The notes under the pieces were generated by a model, which was given only the letters and a program-made list of their open reading frames with translations, was not told the DNA's origin and made no database searches. Of a stretch of 64,000 nt of DNA, positions 36,014-44,726 are shown one piece after another (position 1 is the stretch's first letter; every line of letters starts with the position of its first letter). The translations under genes and the position numbers were made by a program. The stretch spans positions 1-64,000 of the forward strand of contig CAJUEL010000011.1 in assembly GCA_910585455.1 (NCBI GenBank), given 5' to 3'. The stretch comes from an uncultured Eisenbergiella sp. GTDB taxonomy: Bacteria; Bacillota; Clostridia; Lachnospirales; Lachnospiraceae.

Positions 36014-36117
36014 AAATAGCAATTTTTGAAAATAAAATAGCGGCGGGAAAATGGGGGAATGATGGAAAATTCCGCAAATTATGCGCAGAAATTGTTGAAA
36101 TCAACATGGAGAGGGGA

Positions 36118-36169
36118 TTGACAAACCGGAGAATGGGAGCTAATATGTAGCTAAAACGTTTTAACGCTA
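36118..36169 (+). promoter_or_regulatory. Promoter with overlapping LacI-type operator
   Basis: TTGACA (36118-36123), a 17-nt spacer and TAATAT (36141-36146) make a strong promoter. TAGCTAAAACG-TTTTAACGCTA (36148-36169) is a dyad around the start site, of the kind bound by LacI-family repressors; one is encoded downstream at 38068. Confidence 0.75.
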
Positions 36170-36247
36170 AATTCATAAGATGAGCAAAGGCGCGCATGGA
36201 ATGAAAAAGAGAAGCGCGCAAAGCGGAAGGAGAACAGGAGGAGAAGT

Positions 36248-37948
36248 ATGGCACTGGTATACAAGGAGCTTGAGGATGTCGGGCGAAGCATGTATCTTTA
36301 CTTTCCGAATCAGGAGAGACGCACCCCATGGAAGCGGCGCTGCGTTACCATTTTGCGGGACGGGACGGATGAGGCGTCCGTGCGCGCGGTCATGGAGGCG
36401 GCAGGGCTTGCAGAGCTGGCGGAGGAATATGGAATTATTTTTTCCTTCCCGAATGCGCAGGAAGCAGGATGGAATTATGATTTTTCCGGGGAAACGGATG
36501 AAATCGGCGCGTTTTTGGCGTTTCAGGATGCCTGCGCGAAGGAGGATAACCTGCCGCTTGCGTGCAACGCCATGGGGATTCCCACCCGGCAGGCGATGCT
36601 GAGCGTCTGGCATCCCATGTATGATACCAGATATCTGATCGGCCTGGGGAGTGGCGCACATATGGCGTGTACGCTCGCCGCCTGCAGTCCGGCGAATATC
36701 GCGGCTGTTTTTGCGCTGGGCGGAAAGCTGTGCGAGGCGGCGCGGCAGCGTGCGGTCGGCGCTGCCGTACCGATCTGCCTGACCGGCAGCGACCGGGCGA
36801 CGCGCAATTATTTTCAGGTGGGAAACGAGACGGACGCCAGTGCAGAGCAGGACGGCTGGATGGTTGCATCCTGCAGCAGGAATCCGCTGCAGCGCGTGAT
36901 GGTGCGGGAGGAAGAGACGACGCTTACGAAGGAGCTGTTTTTGGAGGTGTGGAGCAGGCTGATGCTTCCTGTCCGCCGGACGAACACGTCGGTATACGGG
37001 GATGTGGAGCCGGGAATCGATCTGCAAAAAGCGGGCTTTACCTGTTTTCTGGAGGATGCGCGGCTGGATGAGCGGGAAAAAAAGCCGCATACCTGGTTTA
37101 CCCATGTCCCGGCATCGGTGAAAGAGAATCCGGAAAGGAAGGTTCCGCTGCTTTTGTTTTTCCATGGCGGTTCGGATAATCCCGAGGAAGCGGCGCAGAT
37201 GAGCCGGTTCCATGAGCTGGGGGAGCGGGAGGGCTTTATCACCGTATATCCCTGGGGGACGGACCGGACCCAGTGGAACAGCGCGCTGCGGCCGGATGGG
37301 GAAGACGACCTTGGTTTCAGCGTGGCGCTGATCCGATACATGATCGAAAATTATCCTGTGGATGAGCAGCGCGTATATTTGTCAGGGTTCAGCAACGGGG
37401 CTGCGCAGGCGATGACGGTGGCGATGCTCTATCCGGAGCTGATCGCGGCGATCTGCCCGATCGATTCCAACTGGCCCGGCGAACGGTTCGGTCCCGGAGA
37501 GCTAAAGCCCCTGGATATTGCCCTGTTTGAGCGGGCGATGCAAAAGAAGGAGCGTTTTGATTACCGGATGCCGGTATGGTATACCTATGGGTCGCGGGAA
37601 ATTTCCTATCCGGTATTCGATAAATCCTCCCAGCAGCATCAGTATGACTTCTGGAAAACCTATAACCATATCAGGGTGGAAAAGACGCCCGCCATTGACA
37701 ATCCGGATCCCTGCGGCTGCGGCGTACCGGGACAGGTGCAGGAAAGGCTGCGCCCTTCCGTCAGACATCCCGCGCATTTTTATGATGTGCAGCGGTTTTA
37801 CGCGGAGGACGGAGCGCATCTGAATCTGTATAACTATGTGGTCATGCACGATAAGGGGCACGATATTGCGGATATGGACCCGGCGCTGGGCTGGAATTAT
37901 GTGCGGCAGTTTAAGCGGCTGCCCGACGGGAGCATTGCGCTTGTGTAA
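36248..37948 (+). CDS. Two-domain alpha/beta-hydrolase esterase (PHB-depolymerase/feruloyl-esterase-like)
   Basis: A 566-residue protein with two hydrolase-like halves. The C-terminal half (about 280-566) resembles LpqC/CE1-type esterases: LLLFFHGGSDNP oxyanion region, elbow GFSNG with Ser382, and likely His538 in DKGHDIAD. The N-terminal half (about 1-230) has a similar fold pattern but its elbow reads GLGSG (132-136), with Gly at the nucleophile position, so it is probably inactive and may bind substrate. No signal peptide is seen. GGAGAAGT precedes the ATG. Likely in operon with the LacI gene. Confidence 0.8.
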   Translation: MALVYKELEDVGRSMYLYFPNQERRTPWKRRCVTILRDGTDEASVRAVMEAAGLAELAEEYGIIFSFPNAQEAGWNYDFSGETDEIGAFLAFQDACAKEDNLPLACNAMGIPTRQAMLSVWHPMYDTRYLIGLGSGAHMACTLAACSPANIAAVFALGGKLCEAARQRAVGAAVPICLTGSDRATRNYFQVGNETDASAEQDGWMVASCSRNPLQRVMVREEETTLTKELFLEVWSRLMLPVRRTNTSVYGDVEPGIDLQKAGFTCFLEDARLDEREKKPHTWFTHVPASVKENPERKVPLLLFFHGGSDNPEEAAQMSRFHELGEREGFITVYPWGTDRTQWNSALRPDGEDDLGFSVALIRYMIENYPVDEQRVYLSGFSNGAAQAMTVAMLYPELIAAICPIDSNWPGERFGPGELKPLDIALFERAMQKKERFDYRMPVWYTYGSREISYPVFDKSSQQHQYDFWKTYNHIRVEKTPAIDNPDPCGCGVPGQVQERLRPSVRHPAHFYDVQRFYAEDGAHLNLYNYVVMHDKGHDIADMDPALGWNYVRQFKRLPDGSIALV

Positions 37949-38020
37949 CAGAATACCCCCTGATGATTGACAACAGGTCCGCCCGTGCGTTACACTTGAA
38001 AAACAGTTATCAGATGAGCG

Positions 38021-38050
38021 GTAACAGTTCAGAACAATCTGAACTGTTAT
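38021..38050. repeat. Dispersed palindrome, copy 5
   Basis: GTAACAGTTCAGA-ACAA-TCTGAACTGTTAT has 13-bp arms, nearly perfect. It lies 18 nt before the LacI-family gene, where it could fold in the leader RNA. A possible promoter (TTGACA 37967, TACACT 37991) lies just upstream. Confidence 0.8.
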
Positions 38051-38067
38051 GTAACGGGGGTCATTTC

Positions 38068-39117
38068 ATGAAAAATATACAGCCATCAAGAGTGCAGATC
38101 AAGGAAATCGCGGAAAAGCTCGGGCTTTCCCAGAGCACCGTGTCCGTCGTTTTAAACGGGCGGGGCGACAGCATCCGGATTGCAAAGGAGACGCAGAAGC
38201 GCGTGCTGGATGCCGCGCGGGAGATGAATTATCAGCCCAACATCTATGCCAGGCGGCTGCGTCATGCCGCCAATGAGCAGGTGCCCTATGTGGTTGCCGT
38301 TTTCTGGCGGTATGAAAGCTTAAATTCGCGTCTGGGCAGATTTTTGCAGGGGCTTCATAACGCGATAGAGAAACGGGAATGCAGGGTGGAGCTTGTGGTA
38401 CAATCCTACCGTGCCGGGAGCTTTCCGGACTATATGGACATGCTGTCGGGCAATCGCTTCAGCGGCGCTATCATCTGCGGGCTGTCAGAGGAAGAGCAAA
38501 AGGCCCTGGAGGAACGGGAACTTTCGATTCCTGTCATTCTGATCGGACGGGACAGCCCGAAATTTCACTGCGTCCTGATGGATAATTACAGGGCGGGAGA
38601 GCAGTGCGCCGCCTATATGGATTTGCAGGGGGTAAAAAAAGCGGCATTCATCGGATTTGACCGCGCAGGAAGGGCGGAGCGCATGATGGAAGCGGGCTTT
38701 TTGTATGGCTGCCGGGAACGGCAGGTGGAGGCGCGGGAGGAATGGAATCTGCGGATAGAAAAAAGCGGTTATGAGGCGGGATATGAGGCTGCAGGGAAAA
38801 TGCTGCAGGGGATTGGGCTGCCGGCGGCATGGATGGTCGCGGACTGCCGCCTTTCGGGAGGAATCATGGACTTTTGTCAGGATCACCGGATCAGGGTTCC
38901 CGGCCAGTTGCGGCTGATTTTCTTTGAGGATTCCAATATTTTGCAATATAACAGACCGTCTCTGTCCTCTGTGGATGTCCCTTCGACGGAAATGGCGGAG
39001 AACGCGTTGGATATTCTGCTGCTTTGCTGCGATAACAGAATCGATATCCCGATCCGGCGGGAGCTTTTGCCCGTTTATCATATCCGGGAAAGCAGCGGAA
39101 AAAGAAGCGAAGCCTGA
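38068..39117 (+). CDS. LacI-family transcriptional regulator
   Basis: A 349-residue regulator: HTH and hinge (QIKEIAEKLGLSQSTVSVVL, YQPNIYARRLR; residues 8-65) and a periplasmic-binding-protein-like sugar sensor to the C-terminus. The hinge has MNYQPN as usual. ATG 38068 has GGGGG upstream. It follows the esterase gene and precedes the second MATE gene by 23 nt. The dyad at 36148 and half-site at 36002 are plausible targets, making it a local repressor. Confidence 0.92.
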   Translation: MKNIQPSRVQIKEIAEKLGLSQSTVSVVLNGRGDSIRIAKETQKRVLDAAREMNYQPNIYARRLRHAANEQVPYVVAVFWRYESLNSRLGRFLQGLHNAIEKRECRVELVVQSYRAGSFPDYMDMLSGNRFSGAIICGLSEEEQKALEERELSIPVILIGRDSPKFHCVLMDNYRAGEQCAAYMDLQGVKKAAFIGFDRAGRAERMMEAGFLYGCRERQVEAREEWNLRIEKSGYEAGYEAAGKMLQGIGLPAAWMVADCRLSGGIMDFCQDHRIRVPGQLRLIFFEDSNILQYNRPSLSSVDVPSTEMAENALDILLLCCDNRIDIPIRRELLPVYHIRESSGKRSEA

Positions 39118-39140
39118 AAAAGGCGGAAAGGAACGGGAAA

Positions 39141-40526
39141 ATGGAACAGACGAATACGCCCGGCGGGGCATTTTATAAACGTGTCATATATCTTGCTACG
39201 CCGATCGCGCTGCAGAGCCTGATCACGATCGGGGTCAATATGCTGGATACGATCATGGTGGGAAGCCTCGGGGAAATGGAGCTTTCCGCCACGTCGCTGG
39301 CGAACCAGTTTATCAATATATATCATATTTTCTGCATGGGAATCGGCATGGGAGCCTCCGTTTTGGTGTCCCGTTACTGGGGCATGCGGGAGAAGGATGA
39401 GGAAGCGGCGATGGCGGCGCTCAAAAAGACGATCTGCCTGATGGTCAGAATCACCTTGAGCCTTGCGGTCGTTTTCGCGCTGGTCACCCTCGCCATGCCG
39501 GGCACGGTGATGCGGATGTATACAAAGGAGGCGCAGATCATCTCCCTGGGTTCGGTTTATTTCCGCTATTCGGTGGTCACTTACTTTTTCCTCGGGCTGT
39601 CTTTGGTGTGTACCATCGTGCTGCGCAGCGTGGGGCAGGTGCGGATGCCGCTGTTTGTCTCCATGGGCGCGTTCTTTGTCAATCTGGGGGCGAATTACGC
39701 GTTTATTTTCGGAAAATTCGGCATGCCCCGGATGGAAATTGCGGGAGCGGCGCTGGGGACGCTGATCGCCCGGGTTTTTGAAGCGGGCATCATATGCGGG
39801 TATCTGTTTTTTAAGGATAAAAAAATCGGTTTCCGCTTAAAGCATCTGAAAATGAAAACCGGGGATTTGCTGGGAGAATATATCCGCATCAGCATCCCCG
39901 TGCTGATCAGCGACGGGATTTTGGCGATTGGCAACAATACGGTGGCGATGGTGATCGGACGGCTGGGAGTCACCTTTGTCGCGGCCAACGCCATCACCAG
40001 CGTGACCCAGCAGATGAGCACGGTGCTGATTCAGGGCGTTTGCCAGGCGGGCGCCATTGTGACGGGGCAGACGCTGGGCGAAGGGGACAGAGAAAAGGCG
40101 TCGAAGCAGGCGTACCGCTTTCTGGGACTGGGAATCGGTCTGGGACTTTTGTCGGCGCTGTTCATCATGGCAGTCAGCGGTCCGATCATTTCCTCCTATC
40201 ATGTATCCGGGGAGACGGAGGCGGTGGCGAAGCAGCTGATGGAGGCGATCAGCCTCATCATCGTCTTCCAGGCGACAAACAGCATCATGACAAAGGGTGT
40301 GCTGCGGGGCGGCGGAGATACGAAGATGTTGATGCTGGCGGACAATATCTTTTTGTGGGTGCTCTCCATTCCGCTGGGGCTTTTGGCGGGCTTTGCGCTG
40401 CATCTGCCCGCTTTCTGGATTTACGTGTGCTTAAAGGCCGATCAGATCGCGAAGGCGTTCTGGTGCGTCCTGCGGCTGCGCAGCGGAAAATGGATCAAGA
40501 AGATCAGCGTCGGGAAGGAGAAGTGA
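39141..40526 (+). CDS. MATE-family efflux transporter
   Basis: A 461-residue carrier with twelve hydrophobic segments; LDTIMVGSLGEMELSATSLA and GGGDTKMLMLADNIFLW are family motifs. It is only distantly similar to the MATE at 34334. AAGGAACGGG precedes ATG 39141, 23 nt behind the LacI stop, so co-transcribed. Substrate unknown; sugar-regulator linkage is unusual for drug efflux and may point to export of a metabolite. Confidence 0.92.
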   Translation: MEQTNTPGGAFYKRVIYLATPIALQSLITIGVNMLDTIMVGSLGEMELSATSLANQFINIYHIFCMGIGMGASVLVSRYWGMREKDEEAAMAALKKTICLMVRITLSLAVVFALVTLAMPGTVMRMYTKEAQIISLGSVYFRYSVVTYFFLGLSLVCTIVLRSVGQVRMPLFVSMGAFFVNLGANYAFIFGKFGMPRMEIAGAALGTLIARVFEAGIICGYLFFKDKKIGFRLKHLKMKTGDLLGEYIRISIPVLISDGILAIGNNTVAMVIGRLGVTFVAANAITSVTQQMSTVLIQGVCQAGAIVTGQTLGEGDREKASKQAYRFLGLGIGLGLLSALFIMAVSGPIISSYHVSGETEAVAKQLMEAISLIIVFQATNSIMTKGVLRGGGDTKMLMLADNIFLWVLSIPLGLLAGFALHLPAFWIYVCLKADQIAKAFWCVLRLRSGKWIKKISVGKEK

Positions 40527-40611
40527 TCTTTACATCGCCATCAAAACATGTATAATGATAGCATGTCCATGAAGAGCGGGAGCAGTATATTTTGGACGGA
40601 AGGAGAAAAGT

Positions 40612-41697
40612 ATGGATACAAAAAAGGATGGCATGAACTATGCGCCGAAGGGAAAACCGGCGCCCGTTGTCAAAGAAGGGGAGTTTTGCATCGCGGCGGT
40701 CGCCCTTGACCACGGACACATCTATGGCATGTGCAACGGCCTGACGGAGGCTGGGGCATATGTGAAATGGGTGTATGACCGCGATCCGAAGAAAATGGAA
40801 AGCTTTGTGAAGGCATTTCCGGACGCGAGGATGGCGCGCAGCGAGGAGGAGGTTTTAAACGATCCGGAGGTGAAGCTGGTATGCGGCGCTGCCGTGACCA
40901 GCGAGCGCTGTGCCCTGGGACTGCGGGTGATGGCTGCGGGCAAGGATTATTTTACGGACAAGGCGCCTCTGACCACCCTTGCGCAGCTGGAGGCGGCAAA
41001 GGAAATGGTGAAAAAGACCGGCAGAAAATACATGGTCTATTACAGCGAACGCCTGCACGTGGAATCGGCGGTGTTTGCGGGGCAGCTCATTGCGGACGGG
41101 GCGATCGGCACGCCAATCCACATTGACGGTTTTGGCCCCCACAGAATCGGGGACCCCAAGGGCAGGCCGGACTGGTTTTATGAAAAGGAAAAGTACGGCG
41201 GCATTCTCTGCGATATCGGCAGCCATCAGATCGAACAGTTTTTATTTTACTGTGGGGTAAAGGATGCGGAGGTCAAATACAGCGAGGTTGGCAACTATGG
41301 CCATCCGGACTATCCGGAGCTGGAGGATTTCGGCGATGCGGTTTTGGTGGGGGATAACGGCGCCACACAGCATTTCAGGGTGGACTGGTTTACGCCGGAC
41401 GGGCTGTCCACCTGGGGGGACGGCAGAACCTTCATTCTGGGAACAAAAGGGTATATTGAGCTTAGAAAGTATGTCAACGTGGGAACCAATGACGGAACCG
41501 GCGACCATGTGTATCTGGTCAATCAGGAAGGGGAGCGGCATTTTGAGGTGGCCGGTAAAGTGGGATTTCCGTTTTTCGGACAGCTGATACTGGACTGCAT
41601 CAACCGGACGGAGCATGCGATGACGCAGGAGCACGCCTTCAAGGCGGCGGAGCTTTGCGTGCGCGCGCAGATGCAGGCGGTGCGGGTGAAGGGATAA
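40612..41697 (+). CDS. Gfo/Idh/MocA-family oxidoreductase
   Basis: A 361-residue NAD(P)-dependent dehydrogenase. The Rossmann start IAAVALDHGHIYGMC departs from the usual GxGxxG. The catalytic Lys is expected in the DYFTDKAPLTT segment (EKP-like position), and GGILCDIGSHQIEQFLFY carries the Asp/His pair of the second domain. Family members oxidise or reduce sugars and inositols. AAGGAG precedes the ATG; TATAAT at 40551 may serve as its own promoter. Substrate unknown. Confidence 0.9.
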   Translation: MDTKKDGMNYAPKGKPAPVVKEGEFCIAAVALDHGHIYGMCNGLTEAGAYVKWVYDRDPKKMESFVKAFPDARMARSEEEVLNDPEVKLVCGAAVTSERCALGLRVMAAGKDYFTDKAPLTTLAQLEAAKEMVKKTGRKYMVYYSERLHVESAVFAGQLIADGAIGTPIHIDGFGPHRIGDPKGRPDWFYEKEKYGGILCDIGSHQIEQFLFYCGVKDAEVKYSEVGNYGHPDYPELEDFGDAVLVGDNGATQHFRVDWFTPDGLSTWGDGRTFILGTKGYIELRKYVNVGTNDGTGDHVYLVNQEGERHFEVAGKVGFPFFGQLILDCINRTEHAMTQEHAFKAAELCVRAQMQAVRVKG

Positions 41698-41722
41698 AAT
41701 TTTATCACTGGTCATGAAACGC

Positions 41723-41759
41723 GCAGAGCACCGGTATGGAGGAAATACCGGTGCTCTGC
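41723..41759. terminator. Hairpin between convergent genes
   Basis: GCAGAGCACCGGTAT and ATACCGGTGCTCTGC form a perfect 15-bp stem with a GGAGGAA loop. The following T-tract is weak, but position between convergent stops suggests a terminator. Confidence 0.7.
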
Positions 41760-41785
41760 TTCATGGATCCAATATTGTATTCCGC

Positions 41786-43516
41786 TTAGAAAAAATCATT
41801 TTCCCGAAATTGCAGCGCGTACAGCTTTTTATATGTGCCGTCAGCCGCGATCAGCTCCTCGTGGGTGCCCCGCTCGGTGATGCGCCCGTTGATGACCACA
41901 GCGATTTCGTCGGCATTGCGGATGGTGGAAAGACGGTGCGCCACCACCAGCGTGGTGCGCCCCTTGCACAGCTCGTCCAGTGCCTGTTGGATGAGCACCT
42001 CGGTGGTGTTGTCCAGCGCGCTGGTCGCTTCGTCCAAAATCAGGATGGCGGGATTTTTCAAAAATACACGGGCGATGCTCAAACGCTGCTTTTGTCCGCC
42101 GGAGAGCTTGACGCCCCTTTCGCCGATTTCCGTGTCATATCCTTTATCCAGCGTCATGATATAATCGTGGATGTTAGCGCGTCGCGCCGCCTCCCGGATT
42201 TCCTCCTCCGTGGCATCGGGGCGGCCATAGAGGATGTTTTCCCGGATCGTGCCCACGAATAGGAACACGTCCTGCTGCACGATGCCGATGTTGCGGCGGA
42301 CGGATTCCATCGTCAGCTTGCGGATGTCCTTTCCGTCGATCAGAATGGCGCCGTCTTCTTCCTTGAGCTTATAAAAGTTGGGCAGCAGATGGCACAGGGT
42401 GGTCTTGCCGCCGCCGGAGGGACCCACCAGAGCCAGCTTGCGCCCCTTTTCCAGGCGCAGGTTGATATCGTGGAGGACTTCCATGGAAGGGTCGTAGGCA
42501 TAGGTGACATTTTGAAACTCGATGTCGCCCTGCACGTCCGTAAGCTCCGCTGCGTCCGGCGCGTCCTCTTCGGGAGCCGCGTCCATGATTTCCACGAAGC
42601 GTTTGAAGCCGCTGACGCCGTTCTGGAACTGCTCCATGAAACCGATCAGGGTGTTCACCGGGTTGATGAACAGGTTCACCGAAACGATGAAGGTGGAGTA
42701 GTCGCCGAAGGAAATTCTGCCCGCATATAAAAACAGGCCGCCCGCGATCAGGATGAATACGTTGAAAATGTCCGTCACGAAGGAGGTGGAGGAGTGGAAC
42801 TGCGCCATGGCGTGATAAGCGCGGCGGGAGGCGTCCACAAATTCTTTGTCCCCCTCCTTGAACTTTTCCACCTCCCGGGCGGTGTTGGTATATGCCTTGG
42901 TGACGCGGATTCCCGTCACGCTGCTTTCTACGGCAGCGTTGATGGTGGCATTGCTTTTGCGCCGGTCATCGAAGGCGCGGCTCATCGCCTTGCGGAAATA
43001 CAGCGTGACGACGACCAGAATCGGCACGCAGGCGAAAATGATCAGCGTCAGGATCGGATCTATCATGAACAGGTAGGTGAAGGAAAGCAGGATCATCACC
43101 GTGCTGATCAGCAGATTCTCGGGACCATGGTGCGCCAGCTCGCACACCTCAAACAGGTCGCTGGTGATGCGGGTCATGATGCGGCCGGTCTCATGATTGT
43201 CATAGAAGCTAAAGGGCTGCTTCTCCAGATGGGCGAACAGGTCCTGACGCATCTGGGACTGCATCTGTACCCCGATCAGATGTCCGTAGTACTGTACGAA
43301 ATAGCGCAGCAGCATGCGCACGATGTACAGAGCCAGCACGATCAGGCCGGCGATGACGATCGTGGAATACATTTTTTCCGGAATGTAGATGTTGAGCATT
43401 TTGTTGGTCACCACAGGGTATACCATGCCGATGACTGAAATGAGCAGGGATGCCAGCATGTCCAGGGCGAGCATTTTTTTGTGCGGTTTGTAGTAACTGA
43501 TAAAACGTTTCAGCAT
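41786..43516 (-). CDS. ABC exporter, fused membrane and ATPase domains
   Basis: A 576-residue half-transporter: six membrane helices (about 15-310) and an ATPase domain with Walker A GPSGGGKTT, signature LSGGQKQRLSIARVFL, Walker B ILILDEATSALD and HRLSTIRNADEI. Homologous proteins form homodimers or heterodimers exporting drugs or lipids; no partner gene is adjacent, so a homodimer is likely. Its start overlaps the ArsR stop by 7 nt, so the two are coupled and co-regulated. Confidence 0.93.
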   Translation of the reverse strand: MLKRFISYYKPHKKMLALDMLASLLISVIGMVYPVVTNKMLNIYIPEKMYSTIVIAGLIVLALYIVRMLLRYFVQYYGHLIGVQMQSQMRQDLFAHLEKQPFSFYDNHETGRIMTRITSDLFEVCELAHHGPENLLISTVMILLSFTYLFMIDPILTLIIFACVPILVVVTLYFRKAMSRAFDDRRKSNATINAAVESSVTGIRVTKAYTNTAREVEKFKEGDKEFVDASRRAYHAMAQFHSSTSFVTDIFNVFILIAGGLFLYAGRISFGDYSTFIVSVNLFINPVNTLIGFMEQFQNGVSGFKRFVEIMDAAPEEDAPDAAELTDVQGDIEFQNVTYAYDPSMEVLHDINLRLEKGRKLALVGPSGGGKTTLCHLLPNFYKLKEEDGAILIDGKDIRKLTMESVRRNIGIVQQDVFLFVGTIRENILYGRPDATEEEIREAARRANIHDYIMTLDKGYDTEIGERGVKLSGGQKQRLSIARVFLKNPAILILDEATSALDNTTEVLIQQALDELCKGRTTLVVAHRLSTIRNADEIAVVINGRITERGTHEELIAADGTYKKLYALQFRENDFF

Positions 43517-43881
43517 GAAGTTTCTTCTTCCTTTCTTCTTTTTTCTGGCGGTACATAGGATTTGCAGCGGAGGTATTCCGATTCCGGACAGCCGTAGTAT
43601 GGACCGTCACAGGGCTTGCGCTTTGCGTCGCGGATGCGTTCCAGTCCGGCGATGACTGTTTCCAGCACGGTCTTATCCAGACAGTAGTGGGTGTAATATC
43701 CCTTCTTGACGCCGTAGACCAGACCTGCCTCGCGCAGGACCTTTAAGTGCTGGGAAACCGCGGATTCGGAAAGTCCGCTTTTTTGTGCCAGCGCGCGCAC
43801 GCAGTAGCCGCGGTCAGACATGAGCTGTAAAAGCAAAAACCGCCTGGGTTCGCCCAGCGCTTTCAGAATTTTTTCATCCAT
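43510..43881 (-). CDS. ArsR-family transcriptional repressor
   Basis: A 123-residue winged-helix regulator: LGEPRRFLLLQLM and YCVRALAQKSGLSESAVSQH form the HTH, and the C-terminus holds several Cys (CDGPYYGC, LRC). These are not the usual ArsR metal motif, so the inducer may be a drug or redox signal. ATG 43881 follows GGACGG. Promoter and palindromic operator lie just upstream (43906-43944). It should repress itself and the ABC exporter. Confidence 0.88.
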   Translation of the reverse strand: MDEKILKALGEPRRFLLLQLMSDRGYCVRALAQKSGLSESAVSQHLKVLREAGLVYGVKKGYYTHYCLDKTVLETVIAGLERIRDAKRKPCDGPYYGCPESEYLRCKSYVPPEKRRKEEETSC

Positions 43882-43905
43882 TTGCAATCCGTCCTTTCTT
43901 TTTTG

Positions 43906-43944
43906 CAATATTCATATTATATTGTACTTATTTGATTCAGTCAA
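43906..43944 (-). promoter_or_regulatory. ArsR-ABC promoter with overlapping operator
   Basis: Minus strand TTGACT and TATAAT 17 nt apart (43939-43944 and 43916-43921). CAATATTCATATTATATTG (43906-43924) is an imperfect dyad over the -10 box, a likely ArsR site. Confidence 0.75.
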
Positions 43945-44030
43945 TGCTAAAATAAAAGATTTCAGTTGCCCGATCACAGGACAGCATGGTAAACTAAAAA
44001 AGGTAGAAATGAACCGGAAAGTGAGACGGC

Positions 44031-44726
44031 ATGAGCGAAAAAATTTTGATTGTGGATGACGAAAAGGAAATCGCCGATCTGGTGGAGGTGTACCTTTTGG
44101 GCGAGGGCTATGAGGTCTTCAAATTTTATAATGCCCGGGATGCGCTTGCATGCATCCGGCAGGAGCCGGTCAGCCTCGCCGTTTTAGATGTCATGCTGCC
44201 GGATATGGACGGATTTTCCCTTTGCCGCAGGATCCGGCAGACCTGCCTGTTCCCCATCATCATGCTCACGGCGAAGGTGGAGGATGTGGACAAGATCACC
44301 GGGCTTACCATGGGAGCGGATGATTATATCACGAAGCCCTTTAACCCGCTGGAGCTTGTGGCGCGGGTGAAAACCCAGCTGCGGCGTTATATTCATTATG
44401 ATGCGGCAGGACAGGGGGCGCATGTGGAGGAAATATCTCTGCGGGGGCTGTATATTTTAAAAGGACGTCATGTCTGCACCCTGAACGGAAAGGACCTGGC
44501 GCTGACGCCCATCGAATTTGATATTCTCTGGTATTTATGTGAAAATAAGGGCAGGGTAGTGCCTGCGGAGGAGCTGTTCGAGGCGGTGTGGAAGGAAAAA
44601 TATCTGGATCAGAACAATACGGTGATGGCGCATATCGCGCGGCTGCGGGAAAAAATGCAGGAGCCGCCGCGCCGTCCCAAATATATCAAAACTGTCTGGG
44701 GAGTGGGGTATACCGTTGAGGAATGA
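44031..44726 (+). CDS. vanR: VanR-like response regulator
   Basis: A 231-residue OmpR-type regulator. KILIVDDEKEIADLVEVYL, Asp53 in AVLDVMLPDMDG and the segment KITGLTMGADDYITKPFNPL follow VanR of enterococci closely. The effector domain ends WGVGYTVEE. It heads the glycopeptide-resistance-like cluster and is coupled to the VanS-like kinase. Likely activates the promoter before vanW (47597). Confidence 0.88.
   Translation: MSEKILIVDDEKEIADLVEVYLLGEGYEVFKFYNARDALACIRQEPVSLAVLDVMLPDMDGFSLCRRIRQTCLFPIIMLTAKVEDVDKITGLTMGADDYITKPFNPLELVARVKTQLRRYIHYDAAGQGAHVEEISLRGLYILKGRHVCTLNGKDLALTPIEFDILWYLCENKGRVVPAEELFEAVWKEKYLDQNNTVMAHIARLREKMQEPPRRPKYIKTVWGVGYTVEE

Noticed and set aside
36173..37213. 346-codon open frame on the minus strand
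   Set aside because: It lies wholly opposite the esterase gene, lacks a ribosome site and reads as low-complexity basic sequence; a shadow of GC-rich coding DNA.
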